NCBI GenBank assembly: GCA_036500765.1
Contig: DASYBM010000009.1
Location: 186,001-250,000 of the forward strand
Origin: Candidatus Sulfotelmatobacter sp.
GTDB lineage: Bacteria > Acidobacteriota > Terriglobia > Terriglobales > Acidobacteriaceae
Direction of reading: 5' to 3'
Length of the DNA: 64,000 nucleotides
Below, in pieces: positions 1 to 9,136 of the stretch (position 1 is its first letter; each line of letters opens with the position of its first letter). Below the pieces are notes generated by a model, which saw only the letters and a list, made by a program, of their open reading frames with translations, did no database searches and had not been told where the DNA came from. The translations under genes and the position numbers were made by a program.

Positions 1-1
1 C

Positions 2-409
2 AAACCGATCGTGCGCATGATCGACCGTCTGAACACGCGCTGGTTGCGGATGTCGCCGAAAGTGGCCTCCGGCGCGCTCAGCTATGCGCGGCAACATGGC
101 ACAGATCGCATTTTCTGCGGCCACACCCACGAAGCGATCCATCTGCAAAAAGACGGAGTCGACTACTACAACTCCGGCGGGTGGGTCGATTCGCGGCTTA
201 CTTATCTGACCATCGACGAAACGGGGGTCGAAATCCATGTCTACAACGAAGATGAGTACAACGAACACGAATCCAACCAGCATGAATCCGAACGACTTGA
301 CGATCGTGATTCCGGCGAAGAACGAGGCGAAGCTGATCCCGCGTTTGCTGACCTCGCTGACGACTCAGGACTATACGAAGATGTCGAGTACGAGGGTGTT
401 AGTGGCTGA
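2..409 (+). CDS. LpxH-like metallophosphoesterase (3' part)
   Basis: This is the C-terminal part of a calcineurin-like metallophosphoesterase; the start lies left of the window. The metal-binding motif GHTH and the following YYNSGGWVDS segment resemble the end of UDP-2,3-diacylglucosamine diphosphatase-type enzymes, which hydrolyse a lipid A precursor at the inner membrane, but such folds also serve other phosphoesters, so the substrate is an inference. The last 55 or so residues are odd: very acidic, low in hydrophobics and with a five-residue repeat pattern. They coincide with the region that overlaps the next gene and with the 15-nt repeat there, so this tail looks like overprinted sequence and not part of the fold. 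The next gene being a glycosyltransferase fits envelope work. Confidence 0.75.
   Translation, partial: KPIVRMIDRLNTRWLRMSPKVASGALSYARQHGTDRIFCGHTHEAIHLQKDGVDYYNSGGWVDSRLTYLTIDETGVEIHVYNEDEYNEHESNQHESERLDDRDSGEERGEADPAFADLADDSGLYEDVEYEGVSG
237..296 (+). repeat. 15-nt start-codon ladder in a gene overlap
   Basis: Four diverged copies of a 15-nt unit start at 237, 252, 267 and 282 (first copy ATGTCTACAACGAAG). Three begin with ATG. In the glycosyltransferase frame they read MSTTK, MSTTN, TNPTS, MNPND; in the phosphoesterase frame they give the repeated acidic tail. It is the same kind of border repeat seen at several other genes in this window. Confidence 0.75.
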
Positions 410-1022
410 CGCTAACTCGACCGACGGTACCCCCGAGATCGTCATGAGTTTCCGCGACCGCCTCAACGTCAGCGTCATCCGCGGCGGCATGCCCTCGGTC
501 GGACGCAACCAGGGAGCCGCGCAAGCCGACACTCCCTACGTGCTCTTTCTGGACGCGGACGTTGAGCTAGCCGACCCGTCGCTGGTGCGCCGCTGCGTGG
601 AACGCGCGCAGAGCCAGCAGTTGCAGTGCGTGACCACGAACATTTTGTGCAAAGATTGCAGCTGGCTCGACAAGGCCTTCTATACGGTCAACGATTTTTT
701 TCAGTACCTCTCGTACCTGCACCGTCCCTTTGCGACTGGTATGTTCATGTTCTTCGACCGTAAGAAGTTCTGGGAGCTGGGCGGATTCAATGAGCAGATT
801 CTGTTCGCGGAAGACTACCGCCTGAGCCAGCAAGTCGAGCGCAAGCATTTCGCCATCGTACGTGGCGGCGTCTACACCACCAATCGCCGCTTAAAAAAGA
901 TGGGGCACTTGCAGGTCGGGTGGTTGTTCCTGTGGACCGTCATGAATTTCTGGAATGAGGACTACTTTCTGCGCGATCACAAATATTGGGCGACAGAAGC
1001 CGATAGCTCTCCTCGCGCGTAG
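282..1022 (+). CDS. Family 2 glycosyltransferase
   Basis: A GT-A fold glycosyltransferase that moves a sugar from a nucleotide donor to an unknown acceptor. The domain opens at once with TIVIPAKNEA, has the metal-binding FLDADVE motif near residue 90, and an ED motif (AEDYRLSQQ) near residue 180 that supplies the catalytic base in this family. A hydrophobic stretch near the end suggests membrane association. The frame is open from ATG 237, with in-frame ATGs at 237, 252 and 282. I place the start at 282 because the sequence from 237 is a tandem repeat and the domain begins right after 282; 237 is possible. Either way the gene overlaps the phosphoesterase by at least 128 nt in another frame, which is unusual. 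The pair is probably co-translated in an envelope pathway. Confidence 0.8.
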   Translation: MNPNDLTIVIPAKNEAKLIPRLLTSLTTQDYTKMSSTRVLVADANSTDGTPEIVMSFRDRLNVSVIRGGMPSVGRNQGAAQADTPYVLFLDADVELADPSLVRRCVERAQSQQLQCVTTNILCKDCSWLDKAFYTVNDFFQYLSYLHRPFATGMFMFFDRKKFWELGGFNEQILFAEDYRLSQQVERKHFAIVRGGVYTTNRRLKKMGHLQVGWLFLWTVMNFWNEDYFLRDHKYWATEADSSPRA

Positions 1023-1150
1023 TTAGTTTTCGACGTTTTGCTGCGCGATGTTTCTCCGTGGCGACAAGTAACAGGATTCAGCCAACCAGCTGAATCCTGT
1101 TTTTGCTTCGATCCTGGAACCCGCTTTTGTTTCGTGGTGAGAAAGTACAA

Positions 1151-1705
1151 TCAGAAATGCACCGCAATCCCCGTCGAGATGCGCACATTGTTTTGCGTGG
1201 TCCCGAAGAAGCGCGTTGCCACATAGTCTCCCTGAAGACGCCATGACACCAGACGAATCAGGCTGTAATCGACGCCTCCCCCGATCGCAGTGGCAAACGA
1301 CGTGTCCGAGCCTGCCGCGTTCGCATTCACATGTCCCAGTCCCACCAGCACTTCTGCGAATGGACGAATCTTGCCCACTCGCGCCGACACCCGCGGTCCG
1401 AATAAGATGTTCCGTTCAGTAAAGTTGGCATTAAAGGTTGCGGGACAGATACCCCCGGGGCACAAATTAACTGGAAAATTCTGCGAGCCGTAATTCTCGT
1501 TGTAGTCAACGACGATCCCGATGTGCGGAAATACTTTTCCCTCCAATGATGCTTCCCATCCGTTGGTGTTCGCTCGATCAATCGAAGACAAATCGGTATT
1601 ATAAAATGCGTATCCCAAATAGACGTTCCCCGAAGTGGGAACCTGGGCTGCCGCCAGACTGGCAAATCCCGCCAACATAAATGCGATGATTATCGCCTTG
1701 CGCAT
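1151..1705 (-). CDS. Outer-membrane beta-barrel protein A
   Basis: A 184-residue secreted protein with a clear signal peptide (residues 1 to about 20, ending AAAQ) followed by alternating hydrophobic strands and a terminal Phe, the usual C-terminal signature recognised by the BAM machinery. The size matches eight-stranded OmpA/OmpX-like barrels; no ligand can be named. The ATG at 1705 follows an excellent Shine-Dalgarno site (GGAGGAAGGTC). It is a paralogue of the protein encoded just upstream at 1822-2343: both start the mature part with a GNVY segment and share the strand order. The two genes lie in the same direction 116 bp apart, so they probably arose by tandem duplication and may be co-transcribed. 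Confidence 0.7.
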   Translation of the reverse strand: MRKAIIIAFMLAGFASLAAAQVPTSGNVYLGYAFYNTDLSSIDRANTNGWEASLEGKVFPHIGIVVDYNENYGSQNFPVNLCPGGICPATFNANFTERNILFGPRVSARVGKIRPFAEVLVGLGHVNANAAGSDTSFATAIGGGVDYSLIRLVSWRLQGDYVATRFFGTTQNNVRISTGIAVHF

Positions 1706-1821
1706 GACCTTCCTCCTCTTTCAGCGTCTGTTAACCCAAACAGACTTCGAAAGTTCTTGGATGCGCTGGGGCAAGATCCGGTTTCGCGCTTATTTCGAAG
1801 AGCATTTGGAAGGAAGGCGGC

Positions 1822-2343
1822 TCAGAAGCGCCAGACAATTCCCGTAGACGCCCGGTAATCGTTCTGACTGGCGCTGGCGTAATGGGTATGCATGTAATCG
1901 CCTTGCAGGCGCCAGGAAAAATTCTTGAAGGGAAGCTTATAGTCGGCGCCGCCACCGAAATCGAGCACGAGCGGGTTATATACGAAATTATACGAATCGA
2001 CGTGTCGAATTCCCGCCATCGCGTCCACGAACGGCCGCCATTTTCCATAGTTGGCCGACAGCCGTGGGCCCGCCACTATATTGTATTGCTTCAGCCCCGT
2101 GCGAAAAAACCCGCTGCCGTCAGCCACGAGTCCGACCCGCGGAAAGCGCGTAAACGGAAGCGCCTCAAAACTTCCGTTGAAGCCTCGATAACTCTGCTTA
2201 TTGACGACGTCGGTGAGTTGCGCGTAGGAGATTCCGGCGTACACGTTTCCGTTGGGAAGAAGTCCGTTAAATTGTGCGGTCATCGGGATCGAGAACAACA
2301 TCAAAACCACAAACGCCAGCACTGTGGCGGCAGACTTGGACAC
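1822..2343 (-). CDS. Outer-membrane beta-barrel protein B
   Basis: A 173-residue small barrel with a signal peptide (cut near TAQ, residue 24) and the C-terminal strand ending WRF, typical for BAM substrates. The mature part opens with a GNVYAGISYA segment and has short amphipathic strands throughout, as in eight-stranded OmpA/OmpX-like proteins. It is a diverged paralogue of the gene at 1151-1705 immediately downstream. The start is GTG at 2343, eight bases after GGAGG; an ATG inside that spacer is in another frame. Function unknown; a structural or adhesion role is typical of the fold. Confidence 0.7.
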   Translation of the reverse strand: MSKSAATVLAFVVLMLFSIPMTAQFNGLLPNGNVYAGISYAQLTDVVNKQSYRGFNGSFEALPFTRFPRVGLVADGSGFFRTGLKQYNIVAGPRLSANYGKWRPFVDAMAGIRHVDSYNFVYNPLVLDFGGGADYKLPFKNFSWRLQGDYMHTHYASASQNDYRASTGIVWRF

Positions 2344-2670
2344 GAATCATTCCTCCCCGGCGCTCGGTGCCGGCAAAAAAGTCTATTGTGCTCAACGAAA
2401 TCCGTTAGATGCAGTGTACCGGACGCCCAAGATGTCCCAGTTTACAAAATTTGTCCCGCCTGGAATCGGGCCTTGGGATTCGCAGGATTGACGAAAGCGA
2501 TCGACAATAAGCACCCGTGAAAATTGATCAACGAAAATTTACCAGATTTTCATGGTGCCAAAGCCAACTCACGAGCGTCTATCTACTAGCATGCAACCAA
2601 TGGACACGAATTGGCAAATAGGGCAGCCGCCGGCGATCTTGGCCGGCTTGGAAATCACAAGGAGTTGAAG
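2344..2670. other. Divergent intergenic region, no gene seen
   Basis: These 327 bases separate the minus-strand barrel genes from the plus-strand STAS gene. I find no convincing ORF, RNA or hairpin terminator. It must hold both promoters, but no pair of hexamers is good enough to call. Confidence 0.4.
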
Positions 2671-3045
2671 TTGAAACTCAGTCTCGAAACTCGTAATCAC
2701 GGCAATGTCATCATCGTGCATTGCCAAGGCCGTATCGTGTATCGCGAAGAAGCCGCCGCTCTGTCGACCGTTGTCGGCGAAGCGCTGCAACAGACTCGCA
2801 CGCTCGTACTCGACCTCAGTGGCGTCAGTTCCATCGACAGCGCCGGCATTGGCGAACTTGCCCTGCTGCAAACCTGGGCGCAGCGCGTGTCCGTAAGCCT
2901 GAAGTGCGCCGCCCCCACGCCACTCGTGAGCGCGTTGCTTGAACTCACGAATCTCGATTCCGTTCTGGAAATTCATCCCTCGGTAGACGCGGCCCTCGGA
3001 TCGTTCCAGGACGAGCCACAGCAGCAAGCCTGGGTCGACTGTTAA
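2671..3045 (+). CDS. STAS-domain anti-sigma factor antagonist
   Basis: A 124-residue single STAS domain of the SpoIIAA/RsbV type. In partner-switching systems such a protein, when unphosphorylated, binds an anti-sigma kinase and frees its sigma factor. The conserved loop SSIDSAGIG holds the phosphorylatable Ser at about residue 57. I chose the TTG at 2671 because AAGGAG ends six bases before it and the protein then starts right at the first STAS strand (MKLSLETR); the open frame continues up to a TTG at 2611 with no RBS. No kinase or phosphatase partner is adjacent, so the target is unknown. A strong terminator follows. Confidence 0.8.
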   Translation: MKLSLETRNHGNVIIVHCQGRIVYREEAAALSTVVGEALQQTRTLVLDLSGVSSIDSAGIGELALLQTWAQRVSVSLKCAAPTPLVSALLELTNLDSVLEIHPSVDAALGSFQDEPQQQAWVDC

Positions 3046-3067
3046 CGCTGGCGCAAGATTGTTCTGG

Positions 3068-3104
3068 AAGGAGCAAAGTTCGCTTTGCTCCTTCGTCGTT
3101 TTTT
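3068..3104 (+). terminator. Rho-independent terminator after STAS gene
   Basis: A perfect 11-bp stem (AAGGAGCAAAG with its complement) closed by a UUCG tetraloop, followed by a run of six T at 3099-3104. It sits between convergent genes and reads for the STAS gene. Confidence 0.85.
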
Positions 3105-3124
3105 GGGCGCTCGCGTGACCGAGG

Positions 3125-4048
3125 CTAATTCTCGCGCTGAAACCGGTATCGCCCCTTGCGCTCTAATGCCACCGCCTCTGCCACTTTCAAAAATGCCCGC
3201 GCCGCGTGCGACAAATTCGCGTCCTTCCTATAAATCAACCGCAGCTTGCGTTTGATTTGCAACTCCTTAACCGGGATTGCCACCAATTCCCCTCGCGCCA
3301 GTTCGTTCTCCACGCTGATCTCCGGCACCAATGCCACGCCCTGCCCCATGGCCACGAATTGTTTGATTGCTTGCAGCGTCGGCAGTTCCAGATCCATGTG
3401 CAGCGGCGTCTTATGCGTCGTAAACAGCTGAAGCACTTTCTCTCGATACGGCGACGAAACAATGTGCGCCACGAACGACTCCGCCCCCAACTGCCGTATG
3501 CTCACCCGCGCCGTCGTGGCCAGCGGATGCTTCGGCGGCACCACAAACACCAGTTCGTCCAGGTAGACAACCACCGAATACAAGCTCGCTTCCTGCGGCT
3601 CATAAGAAAGCACGCCAAATTCCGCGCTGTAGCGTAAAACATCGTCCGGAATATGACTTCCCAGGGCGCGTTCCACCGTGATCTTGATCATGGGATGCAG
3701 CCTGCGGAACTCCGCCAGCAGGGGCAACAAATATAGGACCGTAAACTCGTTGGCTGCGATTACGAGCTTGCCTTTCTGCAACTCCCGCAGCTCGGTCAGC
3801 GACTCCGCGGCCTCGCTTCGCAGATTAATCAGCTTCTCCGCATACTCGAATAGAACCTTGCCTGCGTCCGTCAATATGCCCTCGCGCGACGAGCGGTCAA
3901 ACAAAGCCTCTCCCAGTTCATCCTCCAGCTTGCGGATGGTCTGGCTCACCGCCGACTGCGTGCGATACAGTTTTTCCGCCGCCCGCGAGAATCGGTGCTC
4001 CCGGGCGACGGCGAGAAACACTTCGAGTTGGGAAAGCTCCATCCCCAA
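3125..4048 (-). CDS. LysR-family transcriptional regulator
   Basis: A 307-residue LysR regulator. The N-terminal winged helix-turn-helix covers about residues 4-62 (FLAVAREHRFSRAAEKLY, then TQSAVSQTIRKLE), followed by the two-lobe effector-binding domain that shares the periplasmic-binding fold. It is transcribed divergently from leuA, and the 205-bp gap holds a good inverted repeat (4077-4117) with the size and AT-rich centre expected of a LysR site. By the usual logic of the family it would regulate itself and leuA, with a branched-chain amino acid intermediate as a possible co-inducer; that is inference. Start may be 4048 or the in-frame ATG two codons later. Confidence 0.85.
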   Translation of the reverse strand: MGMELSQLEVFLAVAREHRFSRAAEKLYRTQSAVSQTIRKLEDELGEALFDRSSREGILTDAGKVLFEYAEKLINLRSEAAESLTELRELQKGKLVIAANEFTVLYLLPLLAEFRRLHPMIKITVERALGSHIPDDVLRYSAEFGVLSYEPQEASLYSVVVYLDELVFVVPPKHPLATTARVSIRQLGAESFVAHIVSSPYREKVLQLFTTHKTPLHMDLELPTLQAIKQFVAMGQGVALVPEISVENELARGELVAIPVKELQIKRKLRLIYRKDANLSHAARAFLKVAEAVALERKGRYRFQREN

Positions 4049-4076
4049 AGCTCCTTAATCGATTCTCCAGATTCTA

Positions 4077-4117
4077 TTAGCAATGCTTACTATACAATAA
4101 TAACTAATGATTGCTGA
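4077..4117. promoter_or_regulatory. Probable LysR operator between lysR and leuA
   Basis: Two 13-nt arms (4077-4089 TTAGCAATGCTTA and 4105-4117) form an imperfect dyad with 11 of 13 positions matching, centred on AT-rich DNA, 28 bp upstream of the lysR start. Spacing and location suit a LysR recognition site. Confidence 0.5.
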
Positions 4118-4141
4118 AGAATTATAAGTTTTCCTTCTGGG

Positions 4142-4172
4142 GCCTTTGCCCATACCATAGAGGGTCAAAGGC
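4142..4172 (+). promoter_or_regulatory. Leader hairpin upstream of leuA
   Basis: Arms GCCTTTG and CAAAGGC plus an inner CCC/GGG pair, separated by one bulged T, can form a 10-bp hairpin about 80 nt before leuA. No T-run follows and no leucine-rich leader peptide is evident, so any regulatory role is a guess. Confidence 0.3.
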
Positions 4173-4253
4173 AACCTGGAGGGCAGGTCGGTTGTTCGTT
4201 CGCGTACCTCAGTGCCCCCGTGGTGATTTGCCGTTCGCTTTGTTGAGGAGAGC

Positions 4254-5621
<1,368 letters not shown>

Positions 5622-5629
5622 TGAATTGA

Positions 5630-5736
5630 GGTAATTGGGTAATTTTGTAATTGAGTAATTTAAAGATCCGAAAGCGCGAGCTGTCTCTTCCCCTCGATTA
5701 GAATGGCGACGCAAGGTTTTCAATTACCCAATTACC
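5630..5736. repeat. AATTGGGTAATT inverted repeat between leuA and leuB
   Basis: A 15-nt arm at 5630-5644 (GGTAATTGGGTAATT) is perfectly complementary to 5722-5736. Both arms are themselves flanked by degenerate short-period copies of TAATTG/CAATTA. The structure nearly fills the 143-bp gap and could pair in leuAB mRNA. Confidence 0.7.
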
Positions 5737-5764
5737 AAATTTCCCAATTTCTAAATCCTCCCGC

Positions 5765-6859
5765 ATGCTCCTGAATCTCACCATCCTCCCCGGCGACGGC
5801 ATCGGCCCCGAAGTCACCGAGCAGGCCGTACAAGTCCTGCAAGCCGTATCCACAGCTTTCGGCCATCAACTCCAGCTGCAACACAAACTCATCGGCGGAG
5901 CCGGACTCTCTGCCGTCAACGATCCGCTGCCGCCGGATACCATCCAAGCCTGTCTTGCATCGTCGGCCGTCCTGCTCGGCGCAGTTGGCAGTCCCGCGTT
6001 CGATCACAATCCCGGTCATCTGCGGCCCGAAGCCGGCCTGCTGCGCATTCGACGCGAATTGGGCGCATACGCGAATCTGCGCCCCGCAGTGTTTTTTCCG
6101 GCACTCGAAGACTGCTCTCCGCTGCGCGCCGAAATCGTCCGCGGCACCAACATCATGATCGTCCGCGAGCTGCTTGGCGGAGCCTACTTCGGCCAGCCCC
6201 GCTCCATCGAGGGCAATCCGGGCTCGCGCGTCGCCCTCAACACCATGCGCTACAGCGAATCGGAAATCGAACGCATCGCCCGCGTCGCGTTCGACCTGGC
6301 GATGAAGCGCCGCCGCAAAGTTTTATCCGTCGACAAAGCGAATGTGCTGGAATGTTCGCGCCTCTGGCGCGAAGTCGTCACGCGCGTCGCAAAAGATTAT
6401 CCCGAGGTAAAGCTCGCCCACCAGTACGTCGATTCCGCCGCCATGCTCCTCGTCCAGCGCCCCACCGACGTTGACGTTCTGCTCACCGAAAACATGTTCG
6501 GCGACATTCTCTCCGATCAGGCTGGAGGCGTTGTCGGTTCTCTAGGGCTGCTAGCTTCCGCGAGTGTCGGCGGCCCAGTAGGACTGTACGAGCCCGTACA
6601 CGGTTCCGCGCCAGACATCGCCCGGAAGGGAATCGCCAATCCCCTGGGCGCGATCCTCTCGGTTGCAATGCTGCTCCGTCACTCGTTCCAACTGGAAGCC
6701 GAAGCCGTCTCTGTCGAGAACGCGGTTTCAGCCGTGCTCGCGCAAGGCGCGCGCACGGCGGATCTTGCGGGCAAATCCCGCTCCGCAATTTCGACCGCAG
6801 AGATGGGGCGTCGCGTCGTCGAAGCCGTCAACTCGGCAAAGAGCGCCAGCAACAGTTAG
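5765..6859 (+). CDS. leuB: 3-isopropylmalate dehydrogenase
   Basis: Oxidatively decarboxylates 3-isopropylmalate to 2-oxoisocaproate with NAD+ and a divalent metal, the third step of leucine synthesis. The 364-residue length is normal. Visible marks are LPGDGIGPE at the N-terminus, the substrate-binding ELLGGAYFGQPR segment, the KANVLE stretch, LLTENMFGDILSDQ with the metal-binding aspartates, and the NAD-binding EPVHGSAPDIA. It follows leuA in the same direction, while leuCD, which make its substrate, are not in this window. The stop codon overlaps the last codon of the convergent propeller gene by 4 nt. Confidence 0.93.
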   Translation: MLLNLTILPGDGIGPEVTEQAVQVLQAVSTAFGHQLQLQHKLIGGAGLSAVNDPLPPDTIQACLASSAVLLGAVGSPAFDHNPGHLRPEAGLLRIRRELGAYANLRPAVFFPALEDCSPLRAEIVRGTNIMIVRELLGGAYFGQPRSIEGNPGSRVALNTMRYSESEIERIARVAFDLAMKRRRKVLSVDKANVLECSRLWREVVTRVAKDYPEVKLAHQYVDSAAMLLVQRPTDVDVLLTENMFGDILSDQAGGVVGSLGLLASASVGGPVGLYEPVHGSAPDIARKGIANPLGAILSVAMLLRHSFQLEAEAVSVENAVSAVLAQGARTADLAGKSRSAISTAEMGRRVVEAVNSAKSASNS

Positions 6860-8043
6860 TATCGCTGCGAAACGAAGAATGGATCCAGGTTCGATGGCAC
6901 GTCAATGATTCCGCCCTGCGTGATATTGGCGTTCGCGGGATCGAATCCGAAAATCTCAATGTAGTATTGCGTCGTGTTGAAATTGTAAGTCGGATAGACC
7001 AGCGTTCCATCCGGACTGAATTGTCCCCAGAAGCTGTACGGAATATAGTGGCCAGTGTCGACGATTGTCTTTGTGCTTATGTCAACCTGATCGATCTGCG
7101 TTGAATCCTGCGAGATATCCATGAAAATATATTTGCCCGATGGATGGACCCAGCCCCAGGAATTTCCGCAGGCCTGGAGCATGGCACCCGTACATTGCAC
7201 CAGCGGCGTGCCGGTATTGGGTTGCAGCGGATAAATATTCACGCTGTCGATGTTTTGCTGGTAGTCGTTGGGCATATCAAAATCGAAGACGAGATTGTTC
7301 ACGAATTGAACCCTGTCTCCGCCCCCGCTCGAATTATTCCAGCCGATCACCTGAGTGTCGGGCCCCAGCGCACCGGTTTGCGGATTCACTGCGCGCTCAT
7401 AATAAGTTGCCGAGCCGCCGCCGTGGTAGCTGCAAGACTCTTCGTCGTAAAGCCTGGTGCCGCCCGCATTGAAGCCGACCAGGAACACCCAGCACTCTTC
7501 GGTGCCTTCAGCGCCGTTGGGCAGGGAGTACTTGGCCTGCGGCTGCGCCTGGCTGATTTTTCCAGTGGCGGGATCGAGCACATAGCGCTCAATCGTGAAA
7601 ATGTTGTTATAGCCATTGGCGGGAGCGGAATATACGGCGTAAAGGAAATTTGCGGTGGGATCGATCTCGATCGGCGCAAAAAAACCCTTGGGACTGATCT
7701 CCTGAACGGGTGGGTTTTGTGGCGAGCCGGTCGCGTCGGTTTCGTAAATCCAAAGGTGCTGGTTCAAGCTCGTATCGTAGGCAGAAAAGTAAAGGAAGCG
7801 GCCGTTCGGCGACGTACTTACGTACGCATCGGAGGTGGAAGCGGGAGTCGCGAGTGTGCCGACCTGCGTGGCGTAAAGAGTCTGCGGATCAATGTCGTAG
7901 GTGAGAATATTCGAGTTATCGAGCACATAGACCACCTGCACAACCGAGGAAGACGGAGCCTTCATTGCTTGCGGATTCTCGGCCAGAGCAGTCAGGGGAA
8001 GAGAGAGCGAGAGGATCACAAGCAGAAAGGCGAAGCGCGGCAT
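6856..8043 (-). CDS. Secreted lactonase-like beta-propeller
   Basis: A 395-residue exported protein: signal peptide at residues 1-22 (MPRFAFLLVILSLSLPLTALA), then a propeller built of repeats in the style YDIDPQTL, TSPNGRFLYFSA and FSPDGTLVYPTYN. This pattern matches the 6-phosphogluconolactonase/YVTN group, in which most members have no proven enzyme activity. I choose ATG 8043 because GGAGG lies eight bases upstream and the signal peptide then starts cleanly; an in-frame TTG at 8058 lies within that RBS region. The gene overlaps leuB tail to tail by 4 nt. Function unknown; periplasmic or extracellular. Confidence 0.75.
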   Translation of the reverse strand: MPRFAFLLVILSLSLPLTALAENPQAMKAPSSSVVQVVYVLDNSNILTYDIDPQTLYATQVGTLATPASTSDAYVSTSPNGRFLYFSAYDTSLNQHLWIYETDATGSPQNPPVQEISPKGFFAPIEIDPTANFLYAVYSAPANGYNNIFTIERYVLDPATGKISQAQPQAKYSLPNGAEGTEECWVFLVGFNAGGTRLYDEESCSYHGGGSATYYERAVNPQTGALGPDTQVIGWNNSSGGGDRVQFVNNLVFDFDMPNDYQQNIDSVNIYPLQPNTGTPLVQCTGAMLQACGNSWGWVHPSGKYIFMDISQDSTQIDQVDISTKTIVDTGHYIPYSFWGQFSPDGTLVYPTYNFNTTQYYIEIFGFDPANANITQGGIIDVPSNLDPFFVSQRY

Positions 8044-8151
8044 GACGGACACCTCCAAGTGCGCCCGATTCAGATGAGAAAGAGGCTATCGGGGGTTGCC
8101 GGTATGTCGAGGCTGCGGGCGGAGGCCAAAAGAGCAAAGAGTAAAGAGCGT

Positions 8152-8952
8152 TTAGCTTGGCGGCCGGCGATTGCCGGGCACAGGATTAGTGGGACGCTCC
8201 GGCATAGCGGAACATCCATCGTACTTTCCCGTCAAGTCGTACCACCGGACGTGCAGCATCTCCGTAAACATGCGAAAGCCGTCCACCAGCGGATGGATGC
8301 GGGTTCCGCCGCTGTGTCCCCAGGCCACCGGAACTTCCTTCACTTTGAACTTCAACTTCCGCGCCAGGAATAAAATCTCCGGATCGAATCCCCAGCGTTC
8401 GATTCTCTGCCGGGGAAATATCGCCTGCACTGCCGGCTGCGTGAACGCCTTGAAGCCACATTGCGTGTCGGCGAATTGCAGCCCCAGCGTAAGTCGCAGC
8501 ATCAGGTTGAAAATGCGCCCGAGCATCTGCCGAAGCAGCGGCTGCCGCTGGGTCTGGGTCTCGGCCCGCAGCCAGCGCGAACCGATGGCAATATCGGCCC
8601 CCTGGTCCAACGCCTGAAACAGCTTAGGAGCCTCTTCGATCGGCGACGACAGATCGGCGTCGCTGAACAACACGATGAGCCCGCGCGCACTGAGCATTCC
8701 GTTGCGCACACTGTATCCTTTACCACGATTCCCGGGATTCTCCACCAACCGCAGCGTCGCATCCTTCGCCGCGAAGGCGCCAATGTAGTCACGAACAATG
8801 TCCGCAGTATTGTCGCGCGACCCATCATCGACCACGATCACTTCCGTGTCCAAGCGCTGCGCATGAATGTAGGCCAGCACCTTCTCGAGCGTCGCCCCCA
8901 GGCGCGCGCCCTCGTTATACGCCGGAATCACAATCGAATAAGCAGGATCCAA
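8152..8952 (-). CDS. Polyprenyl-phosphate glycosyltransferase (GT2, DPM/ALG5 type)
   Basis: A 266-residue cytoplasmic-face glycosyltransferase resembling dolichyl-phosphate beta-glucosyltransferase, which would load a sugar on undecaprenyl phosphate for export. Seen: YSIVIPAYNEG at the N-terminus, VVDDGSRDNT, the LFSDADLSSP metal-binding motif, the FADTQCGFKAF motif typical of this subgroup, and RWGFDPEILFLA. There is no C-terminal membrane pair, so it acts alone or with a separate flippase. The only start that keeps the first strand is TTG at 8952; a triple heptamer repeat lies directly before it and no good RBS is seen, so the start is uncertain. Confidence 0.8.
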   Translation of the reverse strand: MDPAYSIVIPAYNEGARLGATLEKVLAYIHAQRLDTEVIVVDDGSRDNTADIVRDYIGAFAAKDATLRLVENPGNRGKGYSVRNGMLSARGLIVLFSDADLSSPIEEAPKLFQALDQGADIAIGSRWLRAETQTQRQPLLRQMLGRIFNLMLRLTLGLQFADTQCGFKAFTQPAVQAIFPRQRIERWGFDPEILFLARKLKFKVKEVPVAWGHSGGTRIHPLVDGFRMFTEMLHVRWYDLTGKYDGCSAMPERPTNPVPGNRRPPS

Positions 8953-8958
8953 AAGTAG

Positions 8959-8979
8959 TTCTCAGTTCTCAGTTCTCAG
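8959..8979. repeat. Heptamer repeat TTCTCAG x3
   Basis: Three exact tandem copies of TTCTCAG lie just upstream of the glycosyltransferase start. Similar short tandem arrays border other genes here, notably the coaX start. Confidence 0.8.
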
Positions 8980-9136
8980 TCGCACCGACGGAGGCCTGAA
9001 AAGCTGGTCAGCAGCACTCAGCATTCTACGTTGTATCTTTAGAATTTCAGAAATTAGAATTCTGGGAGTATCGCTTGCAGCCCGGTTACAAAGCGACTGG
9101 CATCCAACGTCGTTATCCAATCACGCGGAGGCGCAT

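Noticed and set aside
567..848. Minus-strand ORF of 93 codons inside the glycosyltransferase
   Set aside because: Lies fully antisense to a convincing GT2 domain; no RBS, no domain character.
4201..4253. Transcription attenuator with a leucine leader peptide before leuA
   Set aside because: No short ORF with a run of leucine codons and no terminator T-run are present.
7144..8373. Plus-strand ORF of 409 codons antisense to the propeller gene
   Set aside because: Long open antisense frame caused by GC-rich codon use; the minus strand has a signal peptide, RBS and propeller repeats.
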